This document shows, in pieces, positions 1 through 16,063 of a DNA stretch of 64,000 bases; the first letter of the stretch is position 1, and each line of letters starts with the position of its first letter. Source of the stretch: Kosakonia oryzae (lineage in GTDB: Bacteria; Pseudomonadota; Gammaproteobacteria; Enterobacterales; Enterobacteriaceae); contig NZ_CP014007.2 in the NCBI RefSeq assembly GCF_001658025.2, positions 5,146,001 through 5,210,000 of the forward strand, in the 5' to 3' direction. Both the position numbers and the translations under genes were made by a program. The notes below the pieces were generated by a model. It saw only the letters and a program-made list of their open reading frames with translations, was not told the DNA's origin and ran no database searches.

Positions 1-49
1 CGAACAAATCTTTTCTTGCTAACTTACGCTAGCAAATCGTGGGGGTAAG

Positions 50-78
50 ATTGTAGACAAATTCACCACCCACGTAAA
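50..78 (-). promoter_or_regulatory. Promoter for rplJL (P-L10 type)
   Basis: Read on the minus strand there is a -35 TTTACG (73-78) and a -10 TACAAT (50-55) with a 17-bp spacer, just downstream of the rplA stop. In E. coli the rplA-rplJ gap holds the L10 promoter that drives rplJL-rpoBC, so this most likely does the same for genes beyond base 1. Confidence 0.7.
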
Positions 79-86
79 GGCGAATC

Positions 87-1268
<1,182 letters not shown>

Positions 1269-1297
1269 TTAAAGACGTTTTACGTGCATATGCCCGT

Positions 1298-1336
1298 AAA
1301 AACAAAAGGCGCGAAATTGTATGTCAATTTCACGCC
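1298..1336 (-). terminator. Rho-independent terminator of secE-nusG, overlapping the rplK promoter
   Basis: On the minus strand a 12-bp stem (arms GGCGTGAAATTG and CAATTTCGCGCC, loop ACATA, one G-U pair) is followed by TTTTGTTTTT. It lies 27 bp past the nusG stop. The same bases form the spacer and -10 of the rplK promoter. Confidence 0.75.
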
Positions 1337-1344
1337 TTGTGCAA
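1316..1344 (-). promoter_or_regulatory. rplKA promoter (P-L11)
   Basis: The -35 is TTGCAC (1339-1344) and the -10 is TACAAT (1316-1321), with a 17-bp spacer and a GC-rich discriminator typical of stringently controlled promoters. The promoter is embedded in the nusG terminator hairpin. Confidence 0.8.
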
Positions 1345-1362
1345 CGTTTGATCGCCGAAGAA

Positions 1363-1908
1363 TTAAGCTTTTTCTACCTGGCTGAAATCCAGTTCTACCG
1401 GAGTCGCACGACCAAAGATAGAAACGGAAACTTTCAGACGGGACTTCTCGTAGTCCACTTCTTCAACAACGCCGTTAAAGTCAGCGAACGGACCGTCGCT
1501 AACGCGGACCATTTCGCCCGGCTCAAACAGCGTTTTCGGACGCGGCTTATCACCCACCTGCTGAAGGCGGTTCATAATCGCATCGACTTCTTTATCGCTA
1601 ATCGGCGCGGGACGATCGGACGTACCACCGATGAAGCCCATAACGCGCGGAACGCTGCGTACCAGGTGCCAACTGGCATCATTCATTACCATCTGGACAA
1701 GCACGTAGCCCGGGAAGAATTTACGTTCGCTTTTGCGACGCTGGCCGCCACGGATTTCAACCACTTCTTCGGTTGGAACCATAACTTCGCCAAACAACTC
1801 TTCCATGTTGTGTAATTTGATATGCTCGCGCAGCGATGTTGCTACGCGGCCTTCAAAACCGGAAAACGCCTGAACGACGTACCAGCGCTTTTTAGGAGCT
1901 TCAGACAT
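1363..1908 (-). CDS. nusG: Transcription elongation and antitermination factor NusG
   Basis: NusG binds RNA polymerase, links it to ribosomal protein S10 or to Rho, and takes part in rrn antitermination. The 181-residue protein has the N-terminal NGN domain ([11 protein letters not shown] near the start, [10 protein letters not shown] near residue 65) and a C-terminal KOW domain ([19 protein letters not shown]). It begins one base past the secE stop and forms one transcription unit with secE. Its paralogue rfaH lies at 24102-24590. Confidence 0.98.
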   Translation of the reverse strand: MSEAPKKRWYVVQAFSGFEGRVATSLREHIKLHNMEELFGEVMVPTEEVVEIRGGQRRKSERKFFPGYVLVQMVMNDASWHLVRSVPRVMGFIGGTSDRPAPISDKEVDAIMNRLQQVGDKPRPKTLFEPGEMVRVSDGPFADFNGVVEEVDYEKSRLKVSVSIFGRATPVELDFSQVEKA

Positions 1909-1909
1909 C

Positions 1910-2293
1910 TCAGAACCTCAGGCCAGTGATAAAGGAAACCAGGCGAACCAGAATACCATCCAGTCCCCACAGGATCAGTGACATGACTGCGGTTACCGCA
2001 GCCACGATCAATGTGGTGTGCAACGTTTCCTGACGAGTAGGCCAAATCACTTTACGTACTTCGGTTCTCGCTTCGCGGGCAAATGCAACTGTCGCTTTAC
2101 CCTTCGTCGTCAACAGCGCGACACCACCTGCTGCAGCAATCAAAATAACAACTGCCAGCGCGCGGAGTGGCAGCATCATGTCACGATAAAGATAGTTGCC
2201 AACGATAGCCACGAGCAGCAGTACTGCAACAACAACCCACTTCATCGCTTCCAGGCCGCGCCCGCTCCCTTGAGCTTCGGTATTCGCACTCAT
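1910..2293 (-). CDS. secE: Preprotein translocase subunit SecE
   Basis: SecE is the small essential membrane subunit of the SecYEG channel. I chose the ATG at 2293 (MSANTEAQG), giving the usual 127 residues, rather than an in-frame upstream start that would add five residues. Three hydrophobic segments are visible (about 19-36, 45-63 and 93-111), together with the conserved amphipathic stretch [13 protein letters not shown]. It is followed directly by nusG. Confidence 0.97.
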   Translation of the reverse strand: MSANTEAQGSGRGLEAMKWVVVAVLLLVAIVGNYLYRDMMLPLRALAVVILIAAAGGVALLTTKGKATVAFAREARTEVRKVIWPTRQETLHTTLIVAAVTAVMSLILWGLDGILVRLVSFITGLRF

Positions 2294-2464
2294 AAACCAA
2301 CCTGTCACAAGAATTCAGACAAACATTTTTGCCCCGCATAAGCGAGGCAACCAAACCGAAATGCTCTGGCGAGATTCGGACTAACGCCCTCAACAGAGCC
2401 TGTCTCAGCAATGATTATGACAAAAAAAATCACTGATGAGCCAGGTTCTGGTTCGAAAGCGTAC

Positions 2465-2491
2465 AAAAAGGGCATCAAATGATGCCCTTTT
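2465..2491 (-). terminator. Terminator after tufB
   Basis: AAAAGGGCATC, loop AAA-like, GATGCCCTTTT: a strong palindromic hairpin with A and T tracts on both sides, 31 bp past the tufB stop. It ends the thrU-tyrU-glyT-thrT-tufB unit before secE. Confidence 0.9.
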
Positions 2492-2521
2492 CTTGCGCAT
2501 TGCGTCAAATATTATCAGCGA

Positions 2522-3742
<1,221 letters not shown>

Positions 3743-3820
3743 TCACCACATCAACCAGGCAACACGCCCGACTTGTTGAATGCTAAATAACAGAAGAAAA
3801 ACCAGGGAGGAGAAATGAAG

Positions 3821-3896
3821 TGGTGCTGATACCCAGAGTCGAACTGGGGACCTCACCCTTACCAAGGGTGCGCTCTACCAACTGAGCCATATCAGC
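3821..3896 (-). tRNA. thrT: tRNA-Thr (GGU)
   Basis: A 76-base cloverleaf with encoded CCA. The 5' acceptor GCTGATA pairs with TATCAGC before ACCA, and the anticodon loop reads TTGGTAA (GGU). It is the last tRNA before tufB in the four-tRNA cluster and is probably cut from the tufB transcript. Confidence 0.97.
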
Positions 3897-3902
3897 ACAT
3901 CG

Positions 3903-3977
<75 letters not shown>

Positions 3978-4088
3978 ATCCTGAAACTCGGCTACCCAGT
4001 GCTTCTGTATTGTCGGGAGAAGATTCTCTCCCTAAGAGCTGATTCACTACTGACACCAACTCTGGTTACGTTTTAGCGTAACCGAAAA

Positions 4089-4173
<85 letters not shown>

Positions 4174-4181
4174 GGACTTGA

Positions 4182-4257
<76 letters not shown>

Positions 4258-4271
4258 ATCAAGTAGCGCGC

Positions 4272-4300
4272 ATTCTAGGGAGACAGAGGAGTTGATGCAA
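4272..4300 (-). promoter_or_regulatory. Promoter of the thrU-tufB operon
   Basis: The -35 is TTGCAT (4295-4300) and the -10 is TAGAAT (4272-4277), with a 17-bp spacer. A GCGCGC discriminator follows and an A/T-rich UP-like stretch lies upstream. This is a typical stable-RNA promoter design. The rest of the gap up to 4566 shows no gene I can support. Confidence 0.85.
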
Positions 4301-4565
4301 CAAAAAAATTGCACAAAACGTTCTATCGCTCACATTTTGCACGACACCCCATGTAAACGCTGTAATTTCATGCAATGAAGTATAAAAAAACAGCACCGCG
4401 TTCCACGACTTTGCGCCAGTAAGTCTCTTTTAATCGCGACAACATCGGGCATCTCTTCGGTGCGGCTGCGTTAACATGGTGCAAAAAACCGTCCCCATAG
4501 TGAATATCTCTGAAGCCAGACACAGATTGTGTGTTGGATCACTAATTGCATTGCTTTAGCCACCA

Positions 4566-4684
4566 ACCCAATGGAGGCTTCACGATGAAAATTGTCTTGT
4601 TAAACGCAGCTACTTTGCCGGTCTACTGTCCGGAACTCGCTGAACTACTGCTTGATGCACTTCATAGTGGCGCCTCCATTGGGT
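4566..4684 (+). promoter_or_regulatory. Inverted repeat that can mask the GNAT gene ribosome site
   Basis: ACCCAATGGAGGC at 4566-4578 is the exact reverse complement of GCCTCCATTGGGT at 4672-4684. The first arm contains the GGAGG ribosome site of the gene starting at 4585, and the second arm lies 87 bases into its coding sequence. A 13-bp perfect mRNA duplex would hide the ribosome site and loop out the start codon. Confidence 0.6.
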
Positions 4685-5133
4685 ATCAACGCGCGATTAG
4701 CCAGCAGGAAGCAGAAAACGCTTTCTCGCGGTTACGCAACGAGCTGGAGACAGGTGAACGCCTGATCTGGATTGCACGCGATGAGCAGGGCGTTGCCGGC
4801 AGCGTTAGTCTGCAATTCCCCATGCAACCTGAAGCACTGAACCGGGCCAACATAAAATTGTTGCTGGTACACCGCCGTGTACGGCGCACCGGTATTGGGA
4901 AGAAGCTCCTGACGGAGCTGGAGAAAACAGCCTGTATGCGCCAGCGCGGTCTGCTTTGGCTGGAAACACCGTCAGGTTCTGCTGCAGAAGTATTTTATCG
5001 TTCGCAAGGATATCGCTGCCTTGGGGAAATTCCCGATTATCTCTGTTCAGCGGATGGTTATTACCAACCAGCAGCCATTTACTTCAAACGTTTATTTGCG
5101 GTTAATCAGTTTGTTCGTTCTATTGCCAGTTGA
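4585..5133 (+). CDS. GNAT-family N-acetyltransferase, substrate unknown
   Basis: A 182-residue acetyltransferase-like protein, probably cytosolic. The GNAT core is visible: a beta strand IWIARDEQGVAGSVSLQF near residues 60-78, the acetyl-CoA loop VHRRVRRTGIGKKLL near 106-120 (R-x-x-G-x-G type), and the FYRSQGYRCLGEIPDY strand near 150. I chose the ATG at 4585 because a strong GGAGG lies eight bases upstream. No gene lies between thrU and coaA in E. coli K-12, so this is an accessory gene by that comparison. The ribosome site lies in a 13-bp inverted repeat (see the separate entry). The substrate cannot be inferred. Confidence 0.88.
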   Translation: MKIVLLNAATLPVYCPELAELLLDALHSGASIGYQRAISQQEAENAFSRLRNELETGERLIWIARDEQGVAGSVSLQFPMQPEALNRANIKLLLVHRRVRRTGIGKKLLTELEKTACMRQRGLLWLETPSGSAAEVFYRSQGYRCLGEIPDYLCSADGYYQPAAIYFKRLFAVNQFVRSIAS

Positions 5134-5141
5134 TGTACAGA

Positions 5142-5171
5142 GCGTGATGCTTTCGAGGGAAAGCATCACGC
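5142..5171 (+). terminator. Hairpin terminator after the GNAT gene
   Basis: GCGTGATGCTTTC, a four-base loop, GAAAGCATCACGC: a perfect 13-bp stem beginning eight bases past the stop. The T tract is displaced (ATTTTT about eight bases later), so it may act as a terminator or a 3' stabiliser. Confidence 0.65.
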
Positions 5172-5335
5172 AGACGCGATTTTTCATATTATTCCCTGTC
5201 ATCTGGTGTTAACCTCCTGCCCATTGATCCCACTTATTTCAATAACGTCGAGCCATAGCATTACCTTAAGAGACTCTCTCTCACAACGTACCGAAAGCTT
5301 ACGTGACGAGGGGTAATAGCGGGCAGATAAAGCTT

Positions 5336-6286
5336 ATGAGTAAAAAAGAGCAAACGTTAATGACGCCTTACTTACAGTTTAATCGCAGCCAGTGGGCTGC
5401 TCTTCGTGATTCAGTTCCGATGACGCTTACTGAGGGCGAAATCGCACGATTAAAAGGCATTAATGAAGACCTTTCTTTGGAAGAAGTTGCAGAGATTTAT
5501 CTCCCCCTTTCCCGTTTACTCAATTTCTATATCAGTTCGAACCTGCGCCGCCAGGCCGTACTTGAGCAGTTCCTTGGGACGAATGGGCAACGCATTCCGT
5601 ACATCATCAGCATTGCAGGCAGCGTAGCGGTAGGAAAAAGTACTACCGCCCGTGTGCTACAGGCATTATTGAGCCGCTGGCCAGAACATCGTCGTGTTGA
5701 ACTCATTACGACTGATGGTTTTCTGCATCCCAATCAGGTACTGAAAGATCGTGGGCTAATGAAGAAAAAAGGCTTCCCGCAATCTTATGATATGCATCGC
5801 CTGGTGCAGTTTGTTTCGGATATTAAATCCGGGGTGCCGAATGTCACAGCGCCGGTTTATTCGCATCTGATATATGACGTAATCCCGGATGGAGATAAAA
5901 CGGTCGCTCAGCCTGATATTTTAATTCTCGAAGGGTTGAATGTATTACAGAGCGGTATGGATTATCCTCATGACCCGCATCATGTATTTGTCTCCGATTT
6001 TGTCGACTTTTCTATTTATGTTGATGCGCCGGAAGACCTATTACAAACCTGGTATATCAACCGCTTCCTGAAGTTCCGCGAAGGCGCATTTACCAACCCT
6101 GACTCCTATTTCCACAATTATGCGAAATTATCCGAACAGGAAGCGATTGAGATCGCCTTGTCGCTGTGGAAAGAAATTAACGGTTTAAATCTTAAAGAAA
6201 ATATTTTACCAACCCGCGAGCGGGCCAGCCTGATTATGACTAAAAGCGCAAACCATGCGGTTGAGCAAGTTCGTTTGCGTAAATAA
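5336..6286 (+). CDS. coaA: Pantothenate kinase type I
   Basis: CoaA phosphorylates pantothenate, the first and feedback-controlled step of coenzyme A synthesis. The ATG at 5336 (MSKKEQTLM) gives 316 residues, the E. coli length; a GTG at 5303 would add 11 unlikely residues. The P loop GSVAVGKS lies near residue 95 and the TTDGFLHPN segment near residue 125. It is convergent with birA across a shared terminator hairpin. Confidence 0.97.
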   Translation: MSKKEQTLMTPYLQFNRSQWAALRDSVPMTLTEGEIARLKGINEDLSLEEVAEIYLPLSRLLNFYISSNLRRQAVLEQFLGTNGQRIPYIISIAGSVAVGKSTTARVLQALLSRWPEHRRVELITTDGFLHPNQVLKDRGLMKKKGFPQSYDMHRLVQFVSDIKSGVPNVTAPVYSHLIYDVIPDGDKTVAQPDILILEGLNVLQSGMDYPHDPHHVFVSDFVDFSIYVDAPEDLLQTWYINRFLKFREGAFTNPDSYFHNYAKLSEQEAIEIALSLWKEINGLNLKENILPTRERASLIMTKSANHAVEQVRLRK

Positions 6287-6287
6287 A

Positions 6288-6313
6288 TAAAGGGAGCGTC
6301 TCGCTCCCCTTGT
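6288..6313. terminator. Bidirectional terminator between coaA and birA
   Basis: AAGGGAGCG, loop TCT, CGCTCCCCTT with A/T-rich flanks on both sides, lying between the convergent stops of coaA and birA. Confidence 0.8.
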
Positions 6314-7276
6314 TTATTCTGCACTGCGCAGTGAAATTTCTCCGCCGACCCAGGGTTTTATAACCCCATCCTGTTCAAGCAGTAGTGCTCCTTGCGCATC
6401 AATACCCCGGGAAATACCTACAATTTCTTTCTCACCGATAATCAGTTTTACCGGACGATTAATAAAGTTATCCAATTTTTCCCAGCGGGAAAGGAACGGA
6501 GCAAGCCCTTCTTGTTCAAAGCATTTCAGGGCAGTGCGTAATTCAGTAACCAGACGTATGGCGAGCATGTTGCGATCGATGCGAACACCGGCTTCCTGCA
6601 GGTTAATCCAGCTCTGGCTAATATCTTCAGCCTGGGCTTTGCGCATCATCAGATTAACTCCAGCACCAACCACGATCTGCGCCGCATCGCCAGTTTTACC
6701 GGTTAGTTCGACGAGGATGCCCGCTAGTTTACGATCCTGAAGATAGAGATCATTCGGCCATTTAACCCGCACCTGATCGGCACCTAAATCGCGTAAAACT
6801 TCCGCCATTACAATACCTATCACCAGACTTAACCCGATTGCCGCTGCTGGCCCTTGATCCAGACGCCAGTACATGGAGATATAGAGATTCGAACCGAACG
6901 GAGAAATCCATTTGCGGCCACGGCGGCCACGGCCTGCCTGTTGATATTCCGCCACGCAGGCATCACCCGAATGCAACTCATTAAGGCGATCCAGTAAATA
7001 CTGATTTGTCGAATCAATCACCGGTAAAACGGTAATATTCCCCTGCGTGATACGTGAACGAATCAATGCTTCATCCAGAAGCTGGATAGGTTCCGGTAAA
7101 CTGTAACCCTTACCCGGAACGGTAAAGACTTCGATTCCCCAGTCACGAAGGGTCTGGATATGTTTATTGATTGCCGCGCGACTCATTCCCAGGCGTTCAC
7201 CCAGTTGCTCGCCCGAATGGAATTCGCCATTTGCCAGAATAGAAATCAGCGTTAATGGAACGGTATTATCCTTCAT
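6314..7276 (-). CDS. birA: Biotin-protein ligase and biotin operon repressor BirA
   Basis: BirA makes biotinyl-AMP, transfers biotin to the AccB subunit and, when charged, represses bioBFCD. The 320-residue protein has an N-terminal winged helix ([20 protein letters not shown] near residues 22-41), the biotinyl-AMP loop GRGRRG near 115-120, the KWPNDLYL segment with the catalytic-site lysine nearby, and the C-terminal SH3-like domain. Its ATG overlaps the murB stop by four bases. Confidence 0.98.
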   Translation of the reverse strand: MKDNTVPLTLISILANGEFHSGEQLGERLGMSRAAINKHIQTLRDWGIEVFTVPGKGYSLPEPIQLLDEALIRSRITQGNITVLPVIDSTNQYLLDRLNELHSGDACVAEYQQAGRGRRGRKWISPFGSNLYISMYWRLDQGPAAAIGLSLVIGIVMAEVLRDLGADQVRVKWPNDLYLQDRKLAGILVELTGKTGDAAQIVVGAGVNLMMRKAQAEDISQSWINLQEAGVRIDRNMLAIRLVTELRTALKCFEQEGLAPFLSRWEKLDNFINRPVKLIIGEKEIVGISRGIDAQGALLLEQDGVIKPWVGGEISLRSAE

Positions 7277-8301
7277 GCAATCGTCTCCACGGCATTCACC
7301 TCACCGGCGCAGCCGATAAAACGCACTTCCGGCTCGAGCCAGACATTAAACTTCTCGCCTACGCGCTGGCGTACGAGGTGGGCGAGCTGTACCACATCAT
7401 CACTTGTGGCCTGCCCGGTATTTATCAGCACCAGTGCTTGTAAATGATGGATCGCTGCACCGCCAATAGCGACGCCTTTTAGCTGACATTGATCGATCAG
7501 CCAGCCAGCCGCCAGCTTTACAGACCCGTCAGCTTGCGGATAATGCGGAGCGCCAGGAAAGGCGGAGAGCAAGATGCCAGCCTGTTCTGCTGAGATCACC
7601 GGATTTTTAAAGAAACTACCAGCATTCCCGTTAACTTTTGGGTCCGGTAATTTGCTGGTACGCATATGACATACAGCGTCAAAAACCTCTTTCGGTGTGA
7701 CCGTTGCGGGGTCAAGCCGAGTCAAATCACCGTAGGTAAGTACCGGTTGCCAGTTTTTTGCCAGACGTAAACCGACCGCCGTGATGGCATAACGATTCTG
7801 GTACTCATGTTTAAAGATGCTGTCACGATAGCCAAAACGACAAGCCTCTGCGGACAAGCGCTTCGATTCACCACTGCTGAGTTCGACACAGTCGACGTAG
7901 TTGCAGACGCGCTGCAACTCGATTCCATATGCACCGATATTCTGAATCGGGGAACTTCCCGTACAACCCGGGATAAGCGCCAGATTCTCAAGACCCGGCA
8001 TTCCGCGTTCCAGAGTCAACTGCACCAAATGATGCCAATTTTCACCCGCGCCGACGTGTAGATACCATGCATCGGCTTCTTCACGCACCTCAATACCCAT
8101 AATACGGTTGATAATGACCGTTCCGGAAAAATCTTCCAGAAACAGCACGTTGCTGCCTTCACCCAGAATCAGCACGGCCTGCTGGCTCTGTACCGCAGCC
8201 TGCCATGCATTGAGCAGTTGCAGCGGCGTTTCGGCACAGACAATATGGTGGGCATTCCGATCAATACCAAAGGTATTCCATGGTTTAAGGGAGTGATTCA
8301 T
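7273..8301 (-). CDS. murB: UDP-N-acetylenolpyruvoylglucosamine reductase
   Basis: MurB reduces UDP-GlcNAc-enolpyruvate to UDP-MurNAc with NADPH and FAD, in the cytosol. The 342-residue type I enzyme has the FAD-binding domain ([35 protein letters not shown]), the catalytic serine in [11 protein letters not shown] near residue 229, and the glutamate in LEPEVRFIG near 325. It overlaps birA by four bases. It follows the rrn terminators, as murB follows rrnB in E. coli. Confidence 0.98.
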   Translation of the reverse strand: MNHSLKPWNTFGIDRNAHHIVCAETPLQLLNAWQAAVQSQQAVLILGEGSNVLFLEDFSGTVIINRIMGIEVREEADAWYLHVGAGENWHHLVQLTLERGMPGLENLALIPGCTGSSPIQNIGAYGIELQRVCNYVDCVELSSGESKRLSAEACRFGYRDSIFKHEYQNRYAITAVGLRLAKNWQPVLTYGDLTRLDPATVTPKEVFDAVCHMRTSKLPDPKVNGNAGSFFKNPVISAEQAGILLSAFPGAPHYPQADGSVKLAAGWLIDQCQLKGVAIGGAAIHHLQALVLINTGQATSDDVVQLAHLVRQRVGEKFNVWLEPEVRFIGCAGEVNAVETIA

Positions 8302-8384
8302 TAGCGATATCCTGATGCAAAAACACGGCTAAGTTTACCGTATCCAGGTGACGAGCGCTTGTGGTGTTTAAAGCAGGCATAAAG

Positions 8385-8414
8385 CAAAAAAGCCCCGGGC
8401 CTGCGCCCGGGGCT
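8385..8414 (-). terminator. Distal rrn terminator
   Basis: On the minus strand AGCCCCGGGC, short loop, GCCCGGGGCT is followed by TTTTTTGC: a strong GC-rich stem and T tract between the 5S gene and murB. Confidence 0.85.
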
Positions 8415-8454
8415 TCCCCGCCTGTTCCGCGTCAGCGTTTATCTGACCGCAGAC

Positions 8455-8482
8455 GCAAAAAGGCCATCCTTACGGATGGCCT
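8455..8482 (-). terminator. Proximal rrn terminator (rrnB T2-like)
   Basis: On the minus strand AGGCCATCC, loop GTAA, GGATGGCCT is followed by TTTTTGCG. The arms match those of the E. coli rrnB T2 terminator. Confidence 0.88.
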
Positions 8483-8495
8483 CTTCACTGGTTTG

Positions 8496-8615
8496 ATGCC
8501 TGGCAGTTCCCTACTCTCGCATGGGGAGACCCCACACTACCATCGGCGCTACGGCGTTTCACTTCTGAGTTCGGCATGGGGTCAGGTGGGACCACCGCGC
8601 TAGTGCCGCCAGGCA
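8496..8615 (-). rRNA. rrf: 5S ribosomal RNA
   Basis: A 120-base 5S gene. On the minus strand it begins TGCCTGGCGGC and ends CTGCCAGGCAT, with the conserved CCATGCCGAACTCAGAAGTG. It is the last gene of the rrn operon. Confidence 0.97.
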
Positions 8616-8687
8616 AATTCTGTTCACCGCCATGCCACCAGGGCACACCGGTCTAATCTGTATCACGCTGAAAATTCTCTCTCACGC

Positions 8688-8707
8688 CAAAACATCTTCG
8701 GCGTTGT
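8688..8707 (-). promoter_or_regulatory. 23S processing stem, 3' arm
   Basis: The plus-strand bases AAAACATCTTCGGCGTTG just outside the 23S 3' end pair with CAACCCGAAGATGTTT at 11615-11632 outside the 5' end. Such flanking stems are the RNase III cleavage substrate that frees pre-23S rRNA. Confidence 0.7.
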
Positions 8708-11612
<2,905 letters not shown>

Positions 11613-11719
11613 TCACAACCCGAAGATGTTTCTTCCGATTCATCATCGCATTGCGAAAATTTGAGAGACTCACGAACAACTTGCGTTGTTCAGTGTTTCA
11701 ATTTTCAGCTTGATCCAGA

Positions 11720-11732
11720 TTTTTAAAGAGCA
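11720..11732 (-). promoter_or_regulatory. boxA in the 16S-23S spacer
   Basis: The minus strand reads TGCTCTTTAAAAA, a boxA-type antitermination element bound by NusB and S10, positioned between tRNA-Ala and 23S as in other enteric rrn operons. Confidence 0.7.
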
Positions 11733-11791
11733 AAACTTCGCAGCACACACAGAATGTGTACTCTGAAGTTTTCTTGGTTGTGCAGTAATGA

Positions 11792-11867
11792 TGGTGGAGC
11801 TATGCGGGATCGAACCGCAGACCTCCTGCGTGCAAAGCAGGCGCTCTCCCAGCTGAGCTATAGCCCC
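11792..11867 (-). tRNA. alaT: tRNA-Ala (UGC), rrn spacer
   Basis: A 76-base tRNA with acceptor GGGGCTA, encoded CCA and anticodon loop TTTGCAC (UGC). It is the second spacer tRNA between 16S and 23S. Confidence 0.97.
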
Positions 11868-11969
11868 ATCGTGGTCTCTGTAACCTTAATTACTTCAGAG
11901 ACAAGGCGCGAAATGACGAAGCATATCTGAGTATGTGAGTCATTTTGCAACACAGTATCCGGAGCAATT

Positions 11970-12046
<77 letters not shown>

Positions 12047-12119
12047 GCAGAGATTTTCTTACTGCTGTTTTTTCATCAGACAATCTGTGTGAGCACTTCA
12101 GGGAAGGGTTCTTTTAAGG

Positions 12120-13659
<1,540 letters not shown>

Positions 13660-13792
13660 AAAAGTTTGATGCTCAATGAATTAAACTTCGTAATGAATTA
13701 CGTGTTCACTCGTTGAGACTTGGTATTCATTTTTGTCCGAAGACATCAAGAATCCGCGTCACCTGAGTGCCCACACAGATTGTCTGATAAAT

Positions 13793-13804
13793 TGTTAAAG
13801 AGCA
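13793..13804 (-). promoter_or_regulatory. boxA in the rrn leader
   Basis: The minus strand reads TGCTCTTTAACA, the exact enteric rrn boxA for the NusA/B/E/G antitermination complex, between P2 and the 16S gene. Confidence 0.9.
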
Positions 13805-13839
13805 GTGCCGCTGTGTTTTCGCTGCGGCGCGGGGTGTGC

Positions 13840-13867
13840 ATATTACGCTTTCCCGCCGTGAAGTCAA
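13840..13867 (-). promoter_or_regulatory. rrn promoter P2
   Basis: The -35 is TTGACT (13862-13867) and the -10 is TAATAT (13840-13845), with a 16-bp spacer and GCACACCCC following, close to E. coli rrnB P2. Confidence 0.9.
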
Positions 13868-13937
13868 CTGATTATTTTCAGATTTCTTCACCTGACAGGC
13901 CGGTGTGTTTGCCGTTGTGCCGTGTCAGTGGAGGCGC

Positions 13938-13990
13938 ATTATAGGGAGTTAATTCTGGCTGACAAGCATAAAATTCAAAAAAGTTATCGT
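13938..13990 (-). promoter_or_regulatory. rrn promoter P1 with UP element
   Basis: The -35 is TTGTCA (13960-13965) and the -10 is TATAAT (13938-13943), with a 16-bp spacer and a GCGCC discriminator. An A/T-rich UP element lies directly upstream (13966-13990). This is the growth-rate and ppGpp-controlled promoter. The leader up to the hemG end would hold FIS sites, which I did not resolve. Confidence 0.9.
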
Positions 13991-14017
13991 TCGCTCATTT
14001 TTCAGGCACAGCGCCCG

Positions 14018-14560
14018 TTAAACGCCCGATTTGCTGTTTAACTGAGCTATTTCACGGGCAAAATTCGCCACCTGCTGCCAGTCGGTATAGACCACTTCTT
14101 TACGTCTATCCGTTTCACCGCCCGTCATCTTCATAATCAGCTGGATCATCAATCGGTCGTACCATCGATAGTGCGGGTAACGCAGCGCACCGGCAAATAC
14201 GGCGCAGCGATCCGGCTGCCAGGGCGACGACAGCAAAAACTTACGCGTATAGCTGTTCGTTTGCGGCGAGCTTTTCTCGGGTTTGCGCGCCACCAGGTTG
14301 ACGGAAAAGAATGCTCCCGGCAGTTTATTCAGCTGTGACAGATGCTTTTTCACAAAATTGGCCAACGCCGGATGAAAGTGCCCATAGCGAATGGACGCAC
14401 CAATGACTACCCGCTCATATTTACTCCAGTCAATCTCTTGCGTGCGGTTCAGGTTAACCACATCCGCACAGACGCCCAGATCGTTAAGCTCTGAAGCCAG
14501 ATAAGAAGCAATCTCCCGCGTTTGCCCATCCCGGGTTGAGAAAAGAATTAATGTTTTCAC
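14018..14560 (-). CDS. hemG: Menaquinone-dependent protoporphyrinogen IX oxidase
   Basis: HemG oxidises protoporphyrinogen IX to protoporphyrin IX, the penultimate step of haem synthesis, passing electrons to quinones. It is a flavodoxin-like, membrane-associated FMN protein. I chose the GTG at 14560 (product begins with [13 protein letters not shown]) behind GGAG, giving 180 residues like E. coli. An ATG at 14572 that overlaps the trkH stop is an alternative adding four residues. The FMN phosphate loop STRDGQT is at the N terminus. It lies between trkH and the rrn promoters. Confidence 0.95.
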   Translation of the reverse strand: MKTLILFSTRDGQTREIASYLASELNDLGVCADVVNLNRTQEIDWSKYERVVIGASIRYGHFHPALANFVKKHLSQLNKLPGAFFSVNLVARKPEKSSPQTNSYTRKFLLSSPWQPDRCAVFAGALRYPHYRWYDRLMIQLIMKMTGGETDRRKEVVYTDWQQVANFAREIAQLNSKSGV

Positions 14561-14571
14561 GTCACACTCCA

Positions 14572-16023
14572 TTATTCGCGCCAGAAGGTCGGGGTAAACA
14601 GTACCAGCAACGTGAAGACCTCCAGACGACCAAACAGCATATTCGCGATGAGCACCCATTTGGCGACCGGATTCATGCTGGCAAAATTATCCGCTACCAC
14701 ACCCAGCCCCGGCCCAAGGTTATTGAGCGTCGCAACCACAGAGGCAAATGCTGAAAAGTCATCTACTCCCGTGGCGATGATCGCCAGCATGCTGACGATA
14801 AAGACCAGCGCATAAGCGGAGAAGAAGCCCCACACCGCTTCAAGAATACGTTCCGGCAATGCACGATTACCCAACTTAATGCTGTACACCGCATTCGGAT
14901 GCACCAGTCTTTTCAGCTCGCGGTTGCCCTGCTTAAACAGCAGCAGAATGCGGATCACCTTCAGACCGCCGCCCGTCGAACCGGCGCAGCCGCCGATAAA
15001 AGCGGAACAGAGCAACAACACCGGCAAGAAAAGCGGCCAGCGGGAGATACTGTCGGTCGTAAACCCGGCCGTGGTCGCCATTGAGACCACCTGGAAGAAA
15101 GCCTGGTTAATCGTCATCAACGCCGAGCTGTAGATATTATGGAACCACAGCACCACGGTGCAGATGACCACCAGCGTCAGTTGTACGCCAATAAACATTC
15201 TGAATTCCGGATCGCGCCAGTAAACTTTCAGACTACGCCCGCTCAGCAATGAGAAGTGCAAACCGTAGTTACACCCGGAAATCAGCAGGAAGATAGCAAT
15301 GATGGTGTTGATAGTGGGGCTGTTGAAATAGCCAATGCTGGCATCATGCGTAGAGAAACCACCAATCGCGATGGTGGCAAAACTATGTCCAATGGCGTCA
15401 AAAGCTGGCATTCCGGCAAACCATAGCGCCAGCGCGCAAGCGACCGTAAGCAACACATAAATAAGCCATAGGGTTTTCGCCGTCTCAGCAATACGCGGGC
15501 GCATTTTGTTATCTTTCAGCGGCCCCGGCATTTCGGCGCGATAGAGCTGCATCCCGCCGACGCCAAGAATTGGCAGGATGGCCACCGCCAGCACGATGAT
15601 CCCCATCCCACCGAACCATTGCAGCATCTGGCGATAGAAAAGAATCGCATGCGGCAACGAATCCAGCCCAATCAGCGTGGTCGCCCCGGTCGTTGTCAGG
15701 CCCGAGAAGGATTCAAAAAAAGCATCTGTCACCGTCAGATTCGGGCTTTCGGAAAAGACGAACGGCAACGCCCCCACGCTCCCCAGCACCGTCCAGAACA
15801 GCACGACAATCAAAAACCCTTCGCGGGATTTCAACTCCCCTTTCTCACGGCGGTTCGGCCACCAAAGAATAGAACCAATCACCAGCGCGACGAAGAAGGT
15901 TTGCGTGAATGCACGGCCCGCACCATCACGGTAAATAAGGGCTACCAGTCCAGGTAAGATCATCGTCCCGGAAAAGAGGATGACCAGCAGTCCAACGATT
16001 CGGGTTATGGCGCGAAAATGCAT
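14572..16023 (-). CDS. trkH: Trk system potassium uptake protein TrkH
   Basis: TrkH is the ion-conducting membrane subunit of the low-affinity K+ system, gated by TrkA. The 483 residues match E. coli. Many hydrophobic helices form four pseudo-repeats, each with a selectivity-filter turn: TTTGATTL near 112, GGFSTHD near 222, [10 protein letters not shown] near 318 and NNLGPG near 436. It starts the trkH-hemG unit downstream of yigZ. Confidence 0.97.
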   Translation of the reverse strand: MHFRAITRIVGLLVILFSGTMILPGLVALIYRDGAGRAFTQTFFVALVIGSILWWPNRREKGELKSREGFLIVVLFWTVLGSVGALPFVFSESPNLTVTDAFFESFSGLTTTGATTLIGLDSLPHAILFYRQMLQWFGGMGIIVLAVAILPILGVGGMQLYRAEMPGPLKDNKMRPRIAETAKTLWLIYVLLTVACALALWFAGMPAFDAIGHSFATIAIGGFSTHDASIGYFNSPTINTIIAIFLLISGCNYGLHFSLLSGRSLKVYWRDPEFRMFIGVQLTLVVICTVVLWFHNIYSSALMTINQAFFQVVSMATTAGFTTDSISRWPLFLPVLLLCSAFIGGCAGSTGGGLKVIRILLLFKQGNRELKRLVHPNAVYSIKLGNRALPERILEAVWGFFSAYALVFIVSMLAIIATGVDDFSAFASVVATLNNLGPGLGVVADNFASMNPVAKWVLIANMLFGRLEVFTLLVLFTPTFWRE

Positions 16024-16063
16024 CTCTGCCGCTTCCTTAGGTGTTCAGAAAATCAGGTGGGGA

